A DNA stretch of 64,000 nt from the NCBI RefSeq assembly GCF_016908595.1, contig NZ_JAFBEC010000001.1, positions 1 through 64,000 of the forward strand. The letters are read 5' to 3'. The stretch comes from Geomicrobium sediminis (GTDB lineage Bacteria; Bacillota; Bacilli; Bacillales; Marinococcaceae). The notes below the pieces were generated by a model. The model did no database searches. It saw nothing but the letters and a program-made list of their open reading frames with translations, and was not told where the DNA came from. Both the position numbers and the translations under genes were made by a program. Shown here one piece after another: positions 9,203 to 18,045 of this stretch. The first letter of the stretch is position 1. The number at the start of each line of letters is the position of its first letter.

Positions 9203-11113
9203 CTAGGAATTTGATACATCGACTGTTCCAGATTGATCAAATCGTTGTTTCTTGATCATCTTATAAATAATTAACAAAATAACCGTCACCGCAATTGTCG
9301 TCAGATTTACAACAGTGCTCGGCATGAGCATGAGCAATCCACCTATTACGAATGCGATCCTAATAAGCAAATTGACCCGACCAACACCAACAAGGTAACC
9401 GCTTAGTGAAGCGCTTATTAGTACAACCCCTGCTACGGCAGCAAAAATACTTACAACCGATTCTGTAAACGTTCCTTGCCAAATGAGTGCTGGCTGGTAG
9501 ACGATGAAAAACGGTATGAAAAAGGTGACAATCCCAAGTTTCGTTGATACGACACTCGTCCTCAACGGATTAGAATTGGCAATGCTCGACGCAGCAAACG
9601 ATGCGAGTGCAACAGGTGGTGTAATGTACGATGCCGTTGCCCAATATAGTACAAACAAATGAGCAGCAATCACATTCACACCCACTTGTGCAAGCGCTGG
9701 CGCTAAGACAATCGCTAAGAAAATATAACTCGCTGAAACAGTCATACCCATACCTAAAATAAAACTCGTCACAGCTCCTGCAATGAGCAGCAACAATAAG
9801 TTATCGCCTGCCATTTGTACGAGTTCCCGTGAGAATGAGAACGACACGCCTGTTGCAGAAAACGCACCAACAATGAGACCAATCCCTGCAATTAATGAGA
9901 CGATTTCACCGAGTACTTTTCCAATGTCAAAGATCATCGTTTTAAACGATTGCCACGTTAATTTTGCTTGCGCAGAGAAGAACGAGAGCACGAGCACTAA
10001 AGCACTTGCATAAAACGGAGCTTGCGCTTCTGAACGGATGAAGATCAATACAAGGATTAGTGCCAAAATGCTAAGTAAATACATCCAACCATTCGTCAAT
10101 GTCGCGACGAGCTTCGGTAATTTCGACTTGTGAATGCCTTTTAAATCCCGCTTTGCCGCATATGCATCCACTTGTAAAAAGACAGCTAGGAAAAACAAAA
10201 TGGCTGGTATAATCGCCGCGAGAGCAATTTCAAGATACGCAACACCGATAAATGATGCCATAATAAACACTGCAGAACCCATGATCGGCGGGGTAATCGT
10301 CCCACCCGTTGAAGAGGTCGCTTCAATAGCAGCTGCGTATTCCGGCTCATAACCTGCTTTTTTCATCGCAGGGATCGTTAACTGACCAGTCGTTACTGTA
10401 TTCGAGATTGCACTTCCACTAAGCATCCCGAAAAACGCACTACCTGCGACCGACACTTTCGCCTCTCCACCGCGGGAACGGCCGAAAATCGATTGTGCCA
10501 ACTTGAAGAAAAACTCTCCCCCACCTGTATGCGTTAAGATAACCCCAAAGATCATAAACCCGATAACGAGTGAACCGATTGTACTAAGCGGGATCCCGAG
10601 TACACTATTCGTACTCATCAGATGGTTGTTTGCGAGTGTAATGAAATCAAAACTATGACCTTGTAAGAAATAAATCGGAATAACATGTGCCACAAGAGGA
10701 TACAGTGAAATGGTTAAACAGATAAAAAAGAGTATTTTCCCTCCTGCACGACGCAACACTTCTAAAACGAGAATCCAAAGAATAATCGCTGCAGTTGTTG
10801 CTTGAACAGGGGCTACCCAGTCCCAGCCTTCAAGAATAATCCGCTCCGCATTAAACCCTAAATAAAGCGCGCAGATGACGGTTAAAAGAAAAGCTGTAAT
10901 ATCGTAGAATCGAACTTTCGTATCGCTCTTTCGGGCTGGTAGAATCAAAAACGAAATCGACATAAAAATTGCGATGATGTAATAGAGATACTCATTTGCA
11001 AGCGGAGCAAAACCTAAGAAACGCAAATAAAACACTTGATTGATTGTTAAAAGAATTCCGATCACCGTTGCGATAATAACAACCCAGACCCATGTCCCTG
11101 TTAGTCGCTTCAA
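9203..11113 (-). CDS. TRAP transporter fused permease (small and large membrane subunits)
   Basis: A 636-residue integral membrane protein with about 16-18 hydrophobic helices. The first four correspond to the DctQ-like small subunit. The rest is the DctM-like channel with GSAFFGMLSGSAISNTVTTG and EATSSTGGTITPPIMG, typical of the 4TM/12TM fusions that pair with TAXI binding proteins. These import organic acids with an ion gradient. The open frame begins with GTG at 11122, but that codon abuts the AGGAGAGGGG site. The TTG at 11113 has proper spacing and gives an MKRL start. Confidence 0.9.
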   Translation of the reverse strand: MKRLTGTWVWVVIIATVIGILLTINQVFYLRFLGFAPLANEYLYYIIAIFMSISFLILPARKSDTKVRFYDITAFLLTVICALYLGFNAERIILEGWDWVAPVQATTAAIILWILVLEVLRRAGGKILFFICLTISLYPLVAHVIPIYFLQGHSFDFITLANNHLMSTNSVLGIPLSTIGSLVIGFMIFGVILTHTGGGEFFFKLAQSIFGRSRGGEAKVSVAGSAFFGMLSGSAISNTVTTGQLTIPAMKKAGYEPEYAAAIEATSSTGGTITPPIMGSAVFIMASFIGVAYLEIALAAIIPAILFFLAVFLQVDAYAAKRDLKGIHKSKLPKLVATLTNGWMYLLSILALILVLIFIRSEAQAPFYASALVLVLSFFSAQAKLTWQSFKTMIFDIGKVLGEIVSLIAGIGLIVGAFSATGVSFSFSRELVQMAGDNLLLLLIAGAVTSFILGMGMTVSASYIFLAIVLAPALAQVGVNVIAAHLFVLYWATASYITPPVALASFAASSIANSNPLRTSVVSTKLGIVTFFIPFFIVYQPALIWQGTFTESVVSIFAAVAGVVLISASLSGYLVGVGRVNLLIRIAFVIGGLLMLMPSTVVNLTTIAVTVILLIIYKMIKKQRFDQSGTVDVSNS

Positions 11114-11140
11114 CCGAAGCACCCCTCTCCTATGCCGTGC

Positions 11141-12298
11141 TTACTCATCAAGAACTGCTTTCATTTCTAGCCATAGTTGTTCATGCTCTTCGGTTGTTAG
11201 GTTCTCGGCTTCTGCTACTTGCTTTGCTTCTTCCCAAATCTCATTTAATTGCTCTTCTCGTTCTAATAGATCTTTGTTCGCTTGTTCATATTCCTCGCTC
11301 CAAAGACCTGCTTCTTCGAAATATTGAATTGAGCCTTCATGGAACGGTACTCCTGTGTCAGCTGGATTCATAATGACTTCATCGGGATGATACGTCCACA
11401 TATTAGAAGTAGCATTTTCATAGTTTTCATATTGCTCAATCAGTGCCTTCGTAAATGTATAAATCGCTTCAGTCGAGGCTTCTTCATAGGTGGCAAAGAC
11501 GTAACCGTGACCTAAGACTTCATTCATCCCGTCCATACCTGCACCGTTATCTAATTCTCTAGGAAAAAACCAATCGGCGACTTCGGCTGACTGTGCCCAG
11601 CGCTCTTCATCGTCACCTGGCATTTGCAACCAACGAATGCCTCCTAAACTATCAGCCTCAAACATCCCACCGGCTAATGGATTAATCGATGCAACGTCAA
11701 TTTCACCTTGAATGAGTGCTTCACCTTGTCCACCGTATGAGTTAATATCAACGATTTCAACGTCTTCTCTAGATAATCCACCAAAGCCAAGAATCGCTTC
11801 TGTCTTAATATTCACTGAATTGTTCCCAGGAATCATCGGTACGCGTAGCCCTTCAACTTCTTCAATCGATTGAATTGGTGAATTCTCACGTACCGCAAAG
11901 CCAAACGGTGAAATTGGTGCCCAAATCGTTCTCATCGGTTGTGGTCCCCATCCTAAATCAAAGAACTCTTCCGTTGCTTCAAACGAGAACTTCACTTCAT
12001 CACCGATCTTTCCGAGTAATGCATCTCGGTTGTATAATGGCATCATCCGTCCCACACCACTTGAAGAAGGCAACATGCGAATTTGCGTGCCGTATTCTTC
12101 TGTCATCTCATTAGCAACAGCGGCTGCTTCTGCATATCCGCCAGAGTTAATGTCATACACGCTCCAAACCATCGCTTCAGGAATTTGCTCTCCTTGAGCA
12201 CCTACACTCAACGTTTCAGGACTTGCCCTCGGATTATCACAACTGGTTAGTAACACAAGACCAACGAGCCCCGTCAAAAAAAGGTACGACTTGGACAT
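11141..12298 (-). CDS. TAXI-family TRAP transporter solute-binding lipoprotein
   Basis: A 385-residue extracytoplasmic ligand-binding protein, first gene of the operon. A lipobox at LLTSC (Cys20) should anchor it to the membrane. The mature protein has TAXI-family features: early GGYAEAAAVANEM, GKIGDEVKFSF, WAPISPFGFAVRENSPI and PMIPGNNSVN. It is strongly acidic. The ligand is not identifiable; TAXI proteins bind glutamate, other carboxylates or sulfonates. AGAAGGGTG precedes the ATG. Its promoter and cre site lie directly upstream. Confidence 0.9.
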   Translation of the reverse strand: MSKSYLFLTGLVGLVLLTSCDNPRASPETLSVGAQGEQIPEAMVWSVYDINSGGYAEAAAVANEMTEEYGTQIRMLPSSSGVGRMMPLYNRDALLGKIGDEVKFSFEATEEFFDLGWGPQPMRTIWAPISPFGFAVRENSPIQSIEEVEGLRVPMIPGNNSVNIKTEAILGFGGLSREDVEIVDINSYGGQGEALIQGEIDVASINPLAGGMFEADSLGGIRWLQMPGDDEERWAQSAEVADWFFPRELDNGAGMDGMNEVLGHGYVFATYEEASTEAIYTFTKALIEQYENYENATSNMWTYHPDEVIMNPADTGVPFHEGSIQYFEEAGLWSEEYEQANKDLLEREEQLNEIWEEAKQVAEAENLTTEEHEQLWLEMKAVLDE

Positions 12299-12332
12299 CT
12301 ACAACACCCTTCTCCCCGTAATTAAACTATTT

Positions 12333-12346
12333 TGAAATCGCTTACA
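12333..12346 (-). promoter_or_regulatory. cre site (CcpA operator) at the start of the TRAP/acyl-CoA operon
   Basis: TGAAATCGCTTACA fits the Bacillus cre consensus TGWAANCGNTNWCA at every fixed position. It covers the predicted transcription start, where CcpA binding represses. Confidence 0.75.
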
Positions 12347-12349
12347 TGA

Positions 12350-12378
12350 ATTTTATATACAAAACTTTATTTTGTCAA
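12350..12378 (-). promoter_or_regulatory. Sigma-A promoter of the TRAP/acyl-CoA operon
   Basis: TTGACA (12378-12373), 17-nt spacer, TAAAAT (12355-12350) on the minus strand. This is close to consensus and about 50 nt before the lipoprotein start. Confidence 0.8.
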
Positions 12379-12393
12379 TAAAATCTGATAATT

Positions 12394-12424
12394 AAATAAA
12401 AAAGTGTAGCTGCAATCGCTACAC
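12394..12424 (-). terminator. Intrinsic terminator of the EamA transporter gene
   Basis: Perfect 7-bp stem GTGTAGC / GCTACAC followed on the minus strand by TTTTTTATTTAATT. Confidence 0.85.
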
Positions 12425-12484
12425 TATCGTGATTTTCTGTATTGTTTGTGCATCATGCTACATTTAGTAACCCGATCATGACAT

Positions 12485-13348
12485 TCAATTCGCATACTTT
12501 TTCGCTAAGACGACACAAAGGACGACAGCGACATTGACGATGACAAGAAACAACCCAATCGTTTCTTGTAATAACACAACTGCAATAACCAAGCCAAAAA
12601 ACGGTTGCAACAATTGAATTTGTCCGACCGAGGCGATGCCTCCAATCGCTAAGCCTTGGTACCAGAAGACAAACCCGATATACATACTAAAAAATGAAAC
12701 ATAAAAAAGACTAACGTACGTTTCTACTTGCATTGTCATCATTGAGCTTGGGAATAGGAAAAGCGTGATGACGAGCATAAAAGGGAAGCTAATTAACAAC
12801 GACCAAGAGATGACTTGCCAGTTTCCTAATCGCTTAGACAAAATCGCTCCCTCGGCATACCCTAGCCCACAGACGATAATGGCTAGCAACATGTATCCAT
12901 TGCCGAGCATCGATAGATCACCATTTGAGAGCAGTGCGTACCCGGAAACAATACAACTACCTATAATAGAAAAAAACCAAAACAGTGCATTCGGACGCTC
13001 TCCTCCACGAATAACAGCAAAGATCGACGTACATAAAGGCAATAATCCTAAAAACACAATCGATTGCCCTGCGGTGTTGTGTTCAAGAGCAAGCGCTGTA
13101 AGAAGTGGAAATCCAATGACGACTCCACCTGCTACAATGACGAGTGAAGCGAGATCCGTACGACGAGGCAGTTTTGAACGAAACAGCAGTAACGCAGCCA
13201 CTGCTAACAGACTAGCAATAATCGCTCGAATCGCCGTTAAAAACAACGGGTCAAGTTCCATGACTGCAACACGAGTGGCTGGGAGTGAGCCACTAAAGAT
13301 GATGATCCCTACAAACCCGTAGATCCACCCTTTCGCACTTGAGTTCAT
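12485..13348 (-). CDS. DMT-superfamily (EamA) metabolite exporter
   Basis: A 287-residue membrane protein with ten predicted helices in two EamA repeats. The first has ATRVAVMELDPLFLTAIRA; the second ends with a PFFGLVIAVVLLQET segment. Such proteins export amino acids or other small metabolites. AGGAGG lies 8 nt before the ATG. It is transcribed divergently from the MocR regulator gene with only 126 nt between starts, so that regulator probably controls it. Confidence 0.87.
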   Translation of the reverse strand: MNSSAKGWIYGFVGIIIFSGSLPATRVAVMELDPLFLTAIRAIIASLLAVAALLLFRSKLPRRTDLASLVIVAGGVVIGFPLLTALALEHNTAGQSIVFLGLLPLCTSIFAVIRGGERPNALFWFFSIIGSCIVSGYALLSNGDLSMLGNGYMLLAIIVCGLGYAEGAILSKRLGNWQVISWSLLISFPFMLVITLFLFPSSMMTMQVETYVSLFYVSFFSMYIGFVFWYQGLAIGGIASVGQIQLLQPFFGLVIAVVLLQETIGLFLVIVNVAVVLCVVLAKKYAN

Positions 13349-13374
13349 GTGACATCCTCCTGTTCAACACGACC

Positions 13375-13403
13375 GTGATCACTATGCAAACCAAGTGTAT
13401 ACT
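13375..13403 (+). promoter_or_regulatory. Probable promoter of the MocR gene
   Basis: TATACT at 13398-13403 is a good -10; the -35 is weak (GTGATC at 17-nt spacing). It implies transcription begins after 13406, which excludes the upstream ATG there and supports the start at 13475. Confidence 0.45.
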
Positions 13404-13474
13404 GGATGAAACAGAACGAAAAAGGTCACTTGATTACTTTTTTTGCGCGTCAGTTTGAAAGGAGCAAGCACGAT

Positions 13475-14863
13475 ATGGATGTCACGCCATTTCTAGATCG
13501 AGAATCGACGATCCCCTTATACAAACAACTGATTGACTATTTCAAAAACAACATGCATGACGGGGCTTTACGTAAAGGAATGAAGCTCCCTTCAAAACGA
13601 TCATTATCAAACAAATTACACATCAGTCAAACGACCGTCGAACGATGTTACGAACAACTGCTTGCTGAGGGCTATATTTTTAGTCGACCTCGAAGTGGCA
13701 TGTATGTCGATTACGGTGCAGTCAGTTGTCTTCACTATAAAGGAAGTCAGGGTGTCCGATCTCCTAAACATCCAGCTTCAACCGTCATTGACTTTCATTA
13801 TGGACATGTGAATTCAGAAGACTTCCCTCTACATTCCTGGAAGAAAAGCGTTTCCTTGAGTTATGATTTTCATTTGGATCGTTTGTGTAAACCGAGTGAT
13901 GAATTTGGAGAGCACTCATTACGTTCATTGATTGCCGATTACGTCTATCAAGCAAGGGGCGTGAACACGTCAGCCGATCATGTGTATGTTGGCTCGACAA
14001 CGTCCTATGTATTGACATTACTTTGCTACGTACTTGACGAGTGTCAGCGCGTTGGCTTTGAAGATCCTGGCTATCCGCGATCTCGAGAAATTTTCACACT
14101 ACTAAAAAAAGAAGTTGTACCGTTACGAGTCGATCATACTGAAGGATTACTATTGGGCGACATTCATTCTACAAAACCCGACCTTATCTATGTTACGCCT
14201 TCTCATCACTATCCACTTGGATCTCGGATGACGCTTCAGAAACGAGTAGAGTTACTACAGTCTGCTGAAGATGTTGGCGCATACATTATTGAAGATGATT
14301 ATGACAGTGAGTTTCATTACACGACCGAACCCTTACCGTCACTGCACGCACTCGCGAAGCGCGACAATTTGATATATATGGGAACCTTCTCAAGGTCTTT
14401 TTTGCCGTCCTTGCGGTTAAGCTATATGATTCTTCCCAAATCACTGCTCCCACGCATGCAGAAGCTAACCTTACTTTATAAACAAACGGTGTCTTCAAGT
14501 CAGCAACTCGCTCTCGCTGACTTTATGGAACGACGCGAATGGACGATTCATTTAAATAAAATGCGCACAATGTATACGAAGAAAAAAACAGTCCTTCTGA
14601 ATGAACTTAAACACTCATTTGGCGACACCATCCACATCCATGGACACCTTGCAGGACCGAGAGTTTTAATTGATGTCTTATTAGATAAAGGAGAAAAGCA
14701 ACTCATCGAAGAGGCAGATGCAGCAGGGGTCAAAGTATACCCAACGTCACACGCGTACTTAAGCGACACACCACCAGCAACGTTGCAACTTGGATTTTCT
14801 GGACTAACGATCGAAGACATTCAAAACGGAATCCAGTTGTTGAAAGAAGCTTGGGTACGTTAA
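13475..14863 (+). CDS. MocR-type regulator (GntR helix-turn-helix fused to an aminotransferase-like domain)
   Basis: A 462-residue transcription factor. The winged helix at about 10-75 has IPLYKQLIDYFK and LSNKLHISQTTVERCYEQL. A fold-type-I aminotransferase domain follows, with VTPSHHYPLGSRM and EDDYDSEFHY. MocR proteins normally bind PLP through a Lys in a TFSK motif. Here the motif is GTFSRSFLPSLRLSY, so residue 307 is Arg (AGG at 14393). The ATG at 13406 lies upstream of the likely transcript start. The ATG at 13475 has GAAAGGAG 10 nt upstream. It is divergent from the EamA gene and probably regulates it, perhaps without PLP. Confidence 0.85.
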   Translation: MDVTPFLDRESTIPLYKQLIDYFKNNMHDGALRKGMKLPSKRSLSNKLHISQTTVERCYEQLLAEGYIFSRPRSGMYVDYGAVSCLHYKGSQGVRSPKHPASTVIDFHYGHVNSEDFPLHSWKKSVSLSYDFHLDRLCKPSDEFGEHSLRSLIADYVYQARGVNTSADHVYVGSTTSYVLTLLCYVLDECQRVGFEDPGYPRSREIFTLLKKEVVPLRVDHTEGLLLGDIHSTKPDLIYVTPSHHYPLGSRMTLQKRVELLQSAEDVGAYIIEDDYDSEFHYTTEPLPSLHALAKRDNLIYMGTFSRSFLPSLRLSYMILPKSLLPRMQKLTLLYKQTVSSSQQLALADFMERREWTIHLNKMRTMYTKKKTVLLNELKHSFGDTIHIHGHLAGPRVLIDVLLDKGEKQLIEEADAAGVKVYPTSHAYLSDTPPATLQLGFSGLTIEDIQNGIQLLKEAWVR

Positions 14864-14910
14864 AAATGTTGCTTGTTAGAGAACCATCATCGTAATATAG
14901 TGAGTTCATA

Positions 14911-14940
14911 AAATTAAGCGACCTCTCAAAAGAAGCCGCC
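14911..14940 (-). terminator. Possible terminator downstream of the small membrane gene
   Basis: GCGACCTCT / AGAAGCCGC pair with G-U wobbles around a CAAA loop. On the minus strand TTAATTTTATG follows. It may also serve the convergent MocR gene. Confidence 0.45.
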
Positions 14941-14961
14941 TTTCGATGTTTCTAGTTATTG

Positions 14962-14999
14962 AAGAAGGTAAAACACAAATTACATTGTTTTACCTTCTT
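14962..14999. repeat. Perfect 14-bp inverted repeat over a stop codon
   Basis: AAGAAGGTAAAACA (14962-14975) and its exact complement (14986-14999) with a 10-nt loop that holds the stop codon of the minus-strand gene. The 3' arm encodes that gene's last residues. No T tract follows on either strand. Confidence 0.7.
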
Positions 15000-15303
15000 T
15001 GTTGTTAAAATAAATAAACAAACCAATCAACGTAAACACAATACTAATAGGTACCATTAGAAACAGATTTATGATCGAAGTAACGACAGCAGATTCCATC
15101 CACATCGCATGACCACTTGCCCCACTTACCAACTGAATCGGAACAATCGCGATAATTAACACACTCGTTAGAAAACCAAGCCCGGCATACAGCACACGTT
15201 CCCGTCGCCACGGTTTCTTTAAGGTGGCATAAAGGATCGCAACGGTTAGGAACATCCATGGCAGTAGTAGCAGTCCAACAGATACGACACTTGCAACGTT
15301 CAC
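14980..15303 (-). CDS. Small membrane protein of unknown function
   Basis: A 107-residue protein with three hydrophobic segments (about 4-26, 38-58, 72-98) and a short basic tail. I do not recognise the family. Stop and final codons lie inside a perfect hairpin. Spacing suggests its own transcription unit. Confidence 0.65.
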   Translation of the reverse strand: MNVASVVSVGLLLLPWMFLTVAILYATLKKPWRRERVLYAGLGFLTSVLIIAIVPIQLVSGASGHAMWMESAVVTSIINLFLMVPISIVFTLIGLFIYFNNKEGKTM

Positions 15304-15386
15304 CCGATCATCTCCTCGACGATAATTACACCGTTCCCTTTATAATTGTATTGACACAAAGTATAACAGATTCAGTCTACTCTACG

Positions 15387-15418
15387 AAAAAAAGAGCTGA
15401 ACATTCTCAGCTCTTTTT
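15387..15418. terminator. Terminator overlapping the stop of the ATC-hydrolase-like gene
   Basis: AAAAAGAGCTGA / TCAGCTCTTTTT with a 6-nt loop and A/T runs on both sides. The minus-strand TGA stop at 15407 is inside the stem. Confidence 0.85.
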
Positions 15419-16105
15419 CAATTTAAAATCAAATTGGCATACGCCTTCTTTTAGAATGAATTTAGGATGATCAACTTCGAAGTCTTTGTTGTATCCTTTT
15501 GCAATGGACGGATCAATCATTTCACAATATAAAATGCCATACTCATGCATGTTCTCATCTGCCCATTGCTGGCCAAATGGACATTTCGTAAACGTTTGAT
15601 CAATGTTCTCAGCATGAATGGTCGTATCGAATTCAAACAAATCGCTACGTCCCATATCATAATTCGATAGGTAATGTTCAATCGTGTTGTCATAGCCCAA
15701 GTGTTCAGCACGGTTTGCAATGTTTCCGCCTCGTTGAAGTCCAAAGCGTCGAACGCCTTCTCGGATCGCGTCCTTACCTTGTTCTCCGAATTGATCGACG
15801 ACTTGTTTCGCAATTTGAGCGAACCATGTAGCCATCCAAGGATAAATGACTTGATCATCCAACTTCTCCGTTGTTGGCTGCTCGCTTTCTGATACATAGT
15901 CAAAAAGAATATGTTCTTCACCTTCTTGATGAGCACGTTCTGCAATGCTTTTCGCTCGTGCCAATCCGAAGGACTCGGTCCCTTTTCGGATCAGTGTTTT
16001 TGCTTCATCTCCAAAGGACTCTGTCACGGATTCATGTAAATAAGTCACAAGACGAGCGGTAATTCGATACATCGAGTGGTGCGCTAACGGGGTTTGTTCA
16101 CTCAT
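15407..16105 (-). CDS. L-2-amino-thiazoline-4-carboxylate hydrolase-like protein
   Basis: A 232-residue soluble protein with two similar helical halves. FGDEAKTLIRKGTESFGLAR and FGEQGKDAIREGVRRFGLQR are internal repeats typical of the ATC-hydrolase family (PF14196). A C-terminal sandwich has TKCPFGQQW and GVCQFDF. The founding enzyme opens a thiazoline ring on the path to L-cysteine; most family members are uncharacterised. The open frame begins at 16126, but ATG at 16105 has AGGAGGG 7 nt upstream and begins MSEQTP. It stands alone, in the same direction as the upstream membrane genes. Confidence 0.7.
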   Translation of the reverse strand: MSEQTPLAHHSMYRITARLVTYLHESVTESFGDEAKTLIRKGTESFGLARAKSIAERAHQEGEEHILFDYVSESEQPTTEKLDDQVIYPWMATWFAQIAKQVVDQFGEQGKDAIREGVRRFGLQRGGNIANRAEHLGYDNTIEHYLSNYDMGRSDLFEFDTTIHAENIDQTFTKCPFGQQWADENMHEYGILYCEMIDPSIAKGYNKDFEVDHPKFILKEGVCQFDFKLKKS

Positions 16106-16179
16106 GCGAGCCCTCCTAGTCAACATTTTCTAATCCAAGTATAACAAAACAGATCAAATTAGAGGGAATTCAGTTCATA

Positions 16180-16827
16180 TTATTTTTTGGAACCGATCGA
16201 AAATAGATGACTCGCAGAATAAATCACATCTATAGCGACAACAATCATCCAAACGGAAGAAATGGCAAGAGCTGTTTCATTCGCATAAGGCGAGTCTTCA
16301 TAGTCACCAGATGAAAACCATTCACTAAAGTTCCCGAGCGCTTCGCCCCATTCTGCCACAGTAATTGGTCCTTGCGACCAGAAGTACAACTGAACGCCTA
16401 GGAAGATAAGGACATGCAAAGCCGTGATCGTTATATCTTTTAGCGCAACGTAACGGGGGTTGCTCTGTTTTCTCATTGCTTCATGATCATGTTCTGTTAA
16501 TAGATCCTGCCCACGGAAATTGCCAATCTTCATACGCATCCATCGATCCAGTTTGCGAAAATCATTTATTCCAAACGTACAAGCATACAGAACAAAGATC
16601 GTAATAATAATCGTAAACGTCGATATTTCACCTGTCTCGCGGTACACAACCCATGCAAGTAACGCCTGGAATGCGGTCATCGCTACAAATAAGACCAAAA
16701 ACAATCGACTTGTAGCTTTTCGTTGAAAGAAATATCGCAAAAGACCAAATGCCAATAACGAAATCCAACTCAGAATTTCTGCAACAATAAACGCTTCCCA
16801 CTGGTAATTTAATAGAAATGAACTCAT
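16180..16827 (-). CDS. Integral membrane protein of unknown function
   Basis: A 215-residue protein with five or six hydrophobic helices and a central polar loop (DRWMRMKIGNFRGQDLLTEHD). Family not recognised. I chose ATG 16827 over GTG 16830 because of spacing to AAGGAG. It begins 2 nt after the stop of the DUF998-like gene, so the two are translationally coupled. It is the last gene of the operon headed by the DesKR-like sensor. Confidence 0.65.
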   Translation of the reverse strand: MSSFLLNYQWEAFIVAEILSWISLLAFGLLRYFFQRKATSRLFLVLFVAMTAFQALLAWVVYRETGEISTFTIIITIFVLYACTFGINDFRKLDRWMRMKIGNFRGQDLLTEHDHEAMRKQSNPRYVALKDITITALHVLIFLGVQLYFWSQGPITVAEWGEALGNFSEWFSSGDYEDSPYANETALAISSVWMIVVAIDVIYSASHLFSIGSKK

Positions 16828-16829
16828 CA

Positions 16830-17435
16830 CTAATCTCCTTGCTTTCTACGAAGAAGTACCATAAATCCAACTCCCCATACCACAACTAGCGCATAAAAAC
16901 TTCGTTGCAAGAGACCACCAATCGGGAAAAACACGGTAAGCACCATTCCTACAAAGATTAAGATCATCAGCCAGAAAATCGACCAATTCCACACTTTAGC
17001 AACATGCATCCGTTTTGCATAGAAACCGATCACAACTGGCACAAAGAACATCGTAAGCGCCGGAATCGTATGTGCCACAAAATTTACGTCTGCTGGAACT
17101 AATCCAGAAATGATTGCACCGATGGCAAACAGCATGAGTAAGACAAATGGAAGACGTTCGGACACAAAACGTCGCAATGCAAGTGCTCCGACAACGTAAG
17201 CGACACCCGATAACGTGAACAACGCGTTAACGATGACATAATGAGGTGAACAAATCATTAATGAATGAACTAACGGATAAGCATTTTCCTTACAGACGGT
17301 CACACCAAGATCACTCATCGGTTGAAGCATAGGATTATACGGCACGGGTGATGCGGCGATGGCGATCGGTTCATACAAAAGCGGTACTAAGGAGAGGATC
17401 CATGCAGTAATTCCAATCCAATACCATCGGTTCAC
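16830..17435 (-). CDS. DUF998-like membrane protein
   Basis: A 201-residue protein with six predicted helices. The short loop NPMLQPMSDLGVTVCKENAYP between helices 1 and 2 resembles the conserved region of DUF998 proteins. Function is unknown; some members neighbour lipid or sensor genes. It starts with GTG one base after the stop of the response regulator, so it belongs to the sensor-regulator operon and may be an effector at the membrane. Confidence 0.65.
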   Translation of the reverse strand: MNRWYWIGITAWILSLVPLLYEPIAIAASPVPYNPMLQPMSDLGVTVCKENAYPLVHSLMICSPHYVIVNALFTLSGVAYVVGALALRRFVSERLPFVLLMLFAIGAIISGLVPADVNFVAHTIPALTMFFVPVVIGFYAKRMHVAKVWNWSIFWLMILIFVGMVLTVFFPIGGLLQRSFYALVVVWGVGFMVLLRRKQGD

Positions 17436-17436
17436 A

Positions 17437-18045
17437 TTACATCCATCCTTTCTCTTCCGCTACGCGGACCGCCTCATGACGGTGGGTAACGTGCAACTTT
17501 TGTAGAGCAGATGACAAGTAATTTCTAACGGTTCCTTCTGATAAGTGCTTGGCTTGAGCAATCTCCTCAGTTGATAAGCCTTCTTTTACCGCATGTAAAA
17601 GCATGATTTCACGTTCATTTAACGGATTTGTCTCTAAGGAGAAGAGCAACGGTTGTAAGTCCGTTGAAACGACTTGTTTACCAGAATCAATCGTCTTAAT
17701 TGCGTCAATCAAAGTGGCAATCGGTTCGTCTTTCAACAAGTACCCATCCACTTTCGCCACCATGGCTTTTTCAATATATCCAGGCCTTGAGAATGTCGTT
17801 AATAGTGCAACTTTGCCTGAATACGTATCACTTTCTTTTAACTTTTCTGCTACTTGAATGCCAGTGAGCCCAGGCATTTCAATGTCGAGTAACGCCACGT
17901 CCACCTTCTCAGTGGTCGCAAGGTGTAGTGCTTCACTTCCATCACCGGTCGTAGCGACAACCTCAATTTCTTCAGATACTTGAAGTAAAGATTGCAGAGC
18001 GTCGCGAAGGAGAACTTGATCTTCAGCGAGTAATAGTCGAATCAT
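17437..18045 (-). CDS. NarL/LuxR-family response regulator, DesR-like paralogue
   Basis: A 202-residue regulator. The receiver domain (about 1-120) has the acidic pair ED and phospho-acceptor Asp in VALLDIEMPG. The LuxR helix-turn-helix (about 140-200) contains LNEREIMLLHAVKEGLSTEE. It overlaps the sensor stop by 4 nt (ATGA), a standard coupled pair. Close in layout to DesR encoded at 19468-20067. Its likely targets include its own promoter, which has a DesR-type double box. Confidence 0.9.
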   Translation of the reverse strand: MIRLLLAEDQVLLRDALQSLLQVSEEIEVVATTGDGSEALHLATTEKVDVALLDIEMPGLTGIQVAEKLKESDTYSGKVALLTTFSRPGYIEKAMVAKVDGYLLKDEPIATLIDAIKTIDSGKQVVSTDLQPLLFSLETNPLNEREIMLLHAVKEGLSTEEIAQAKHLSEGTVRNYLSSALQKLHVTHRHEAVRVAEEKGWM

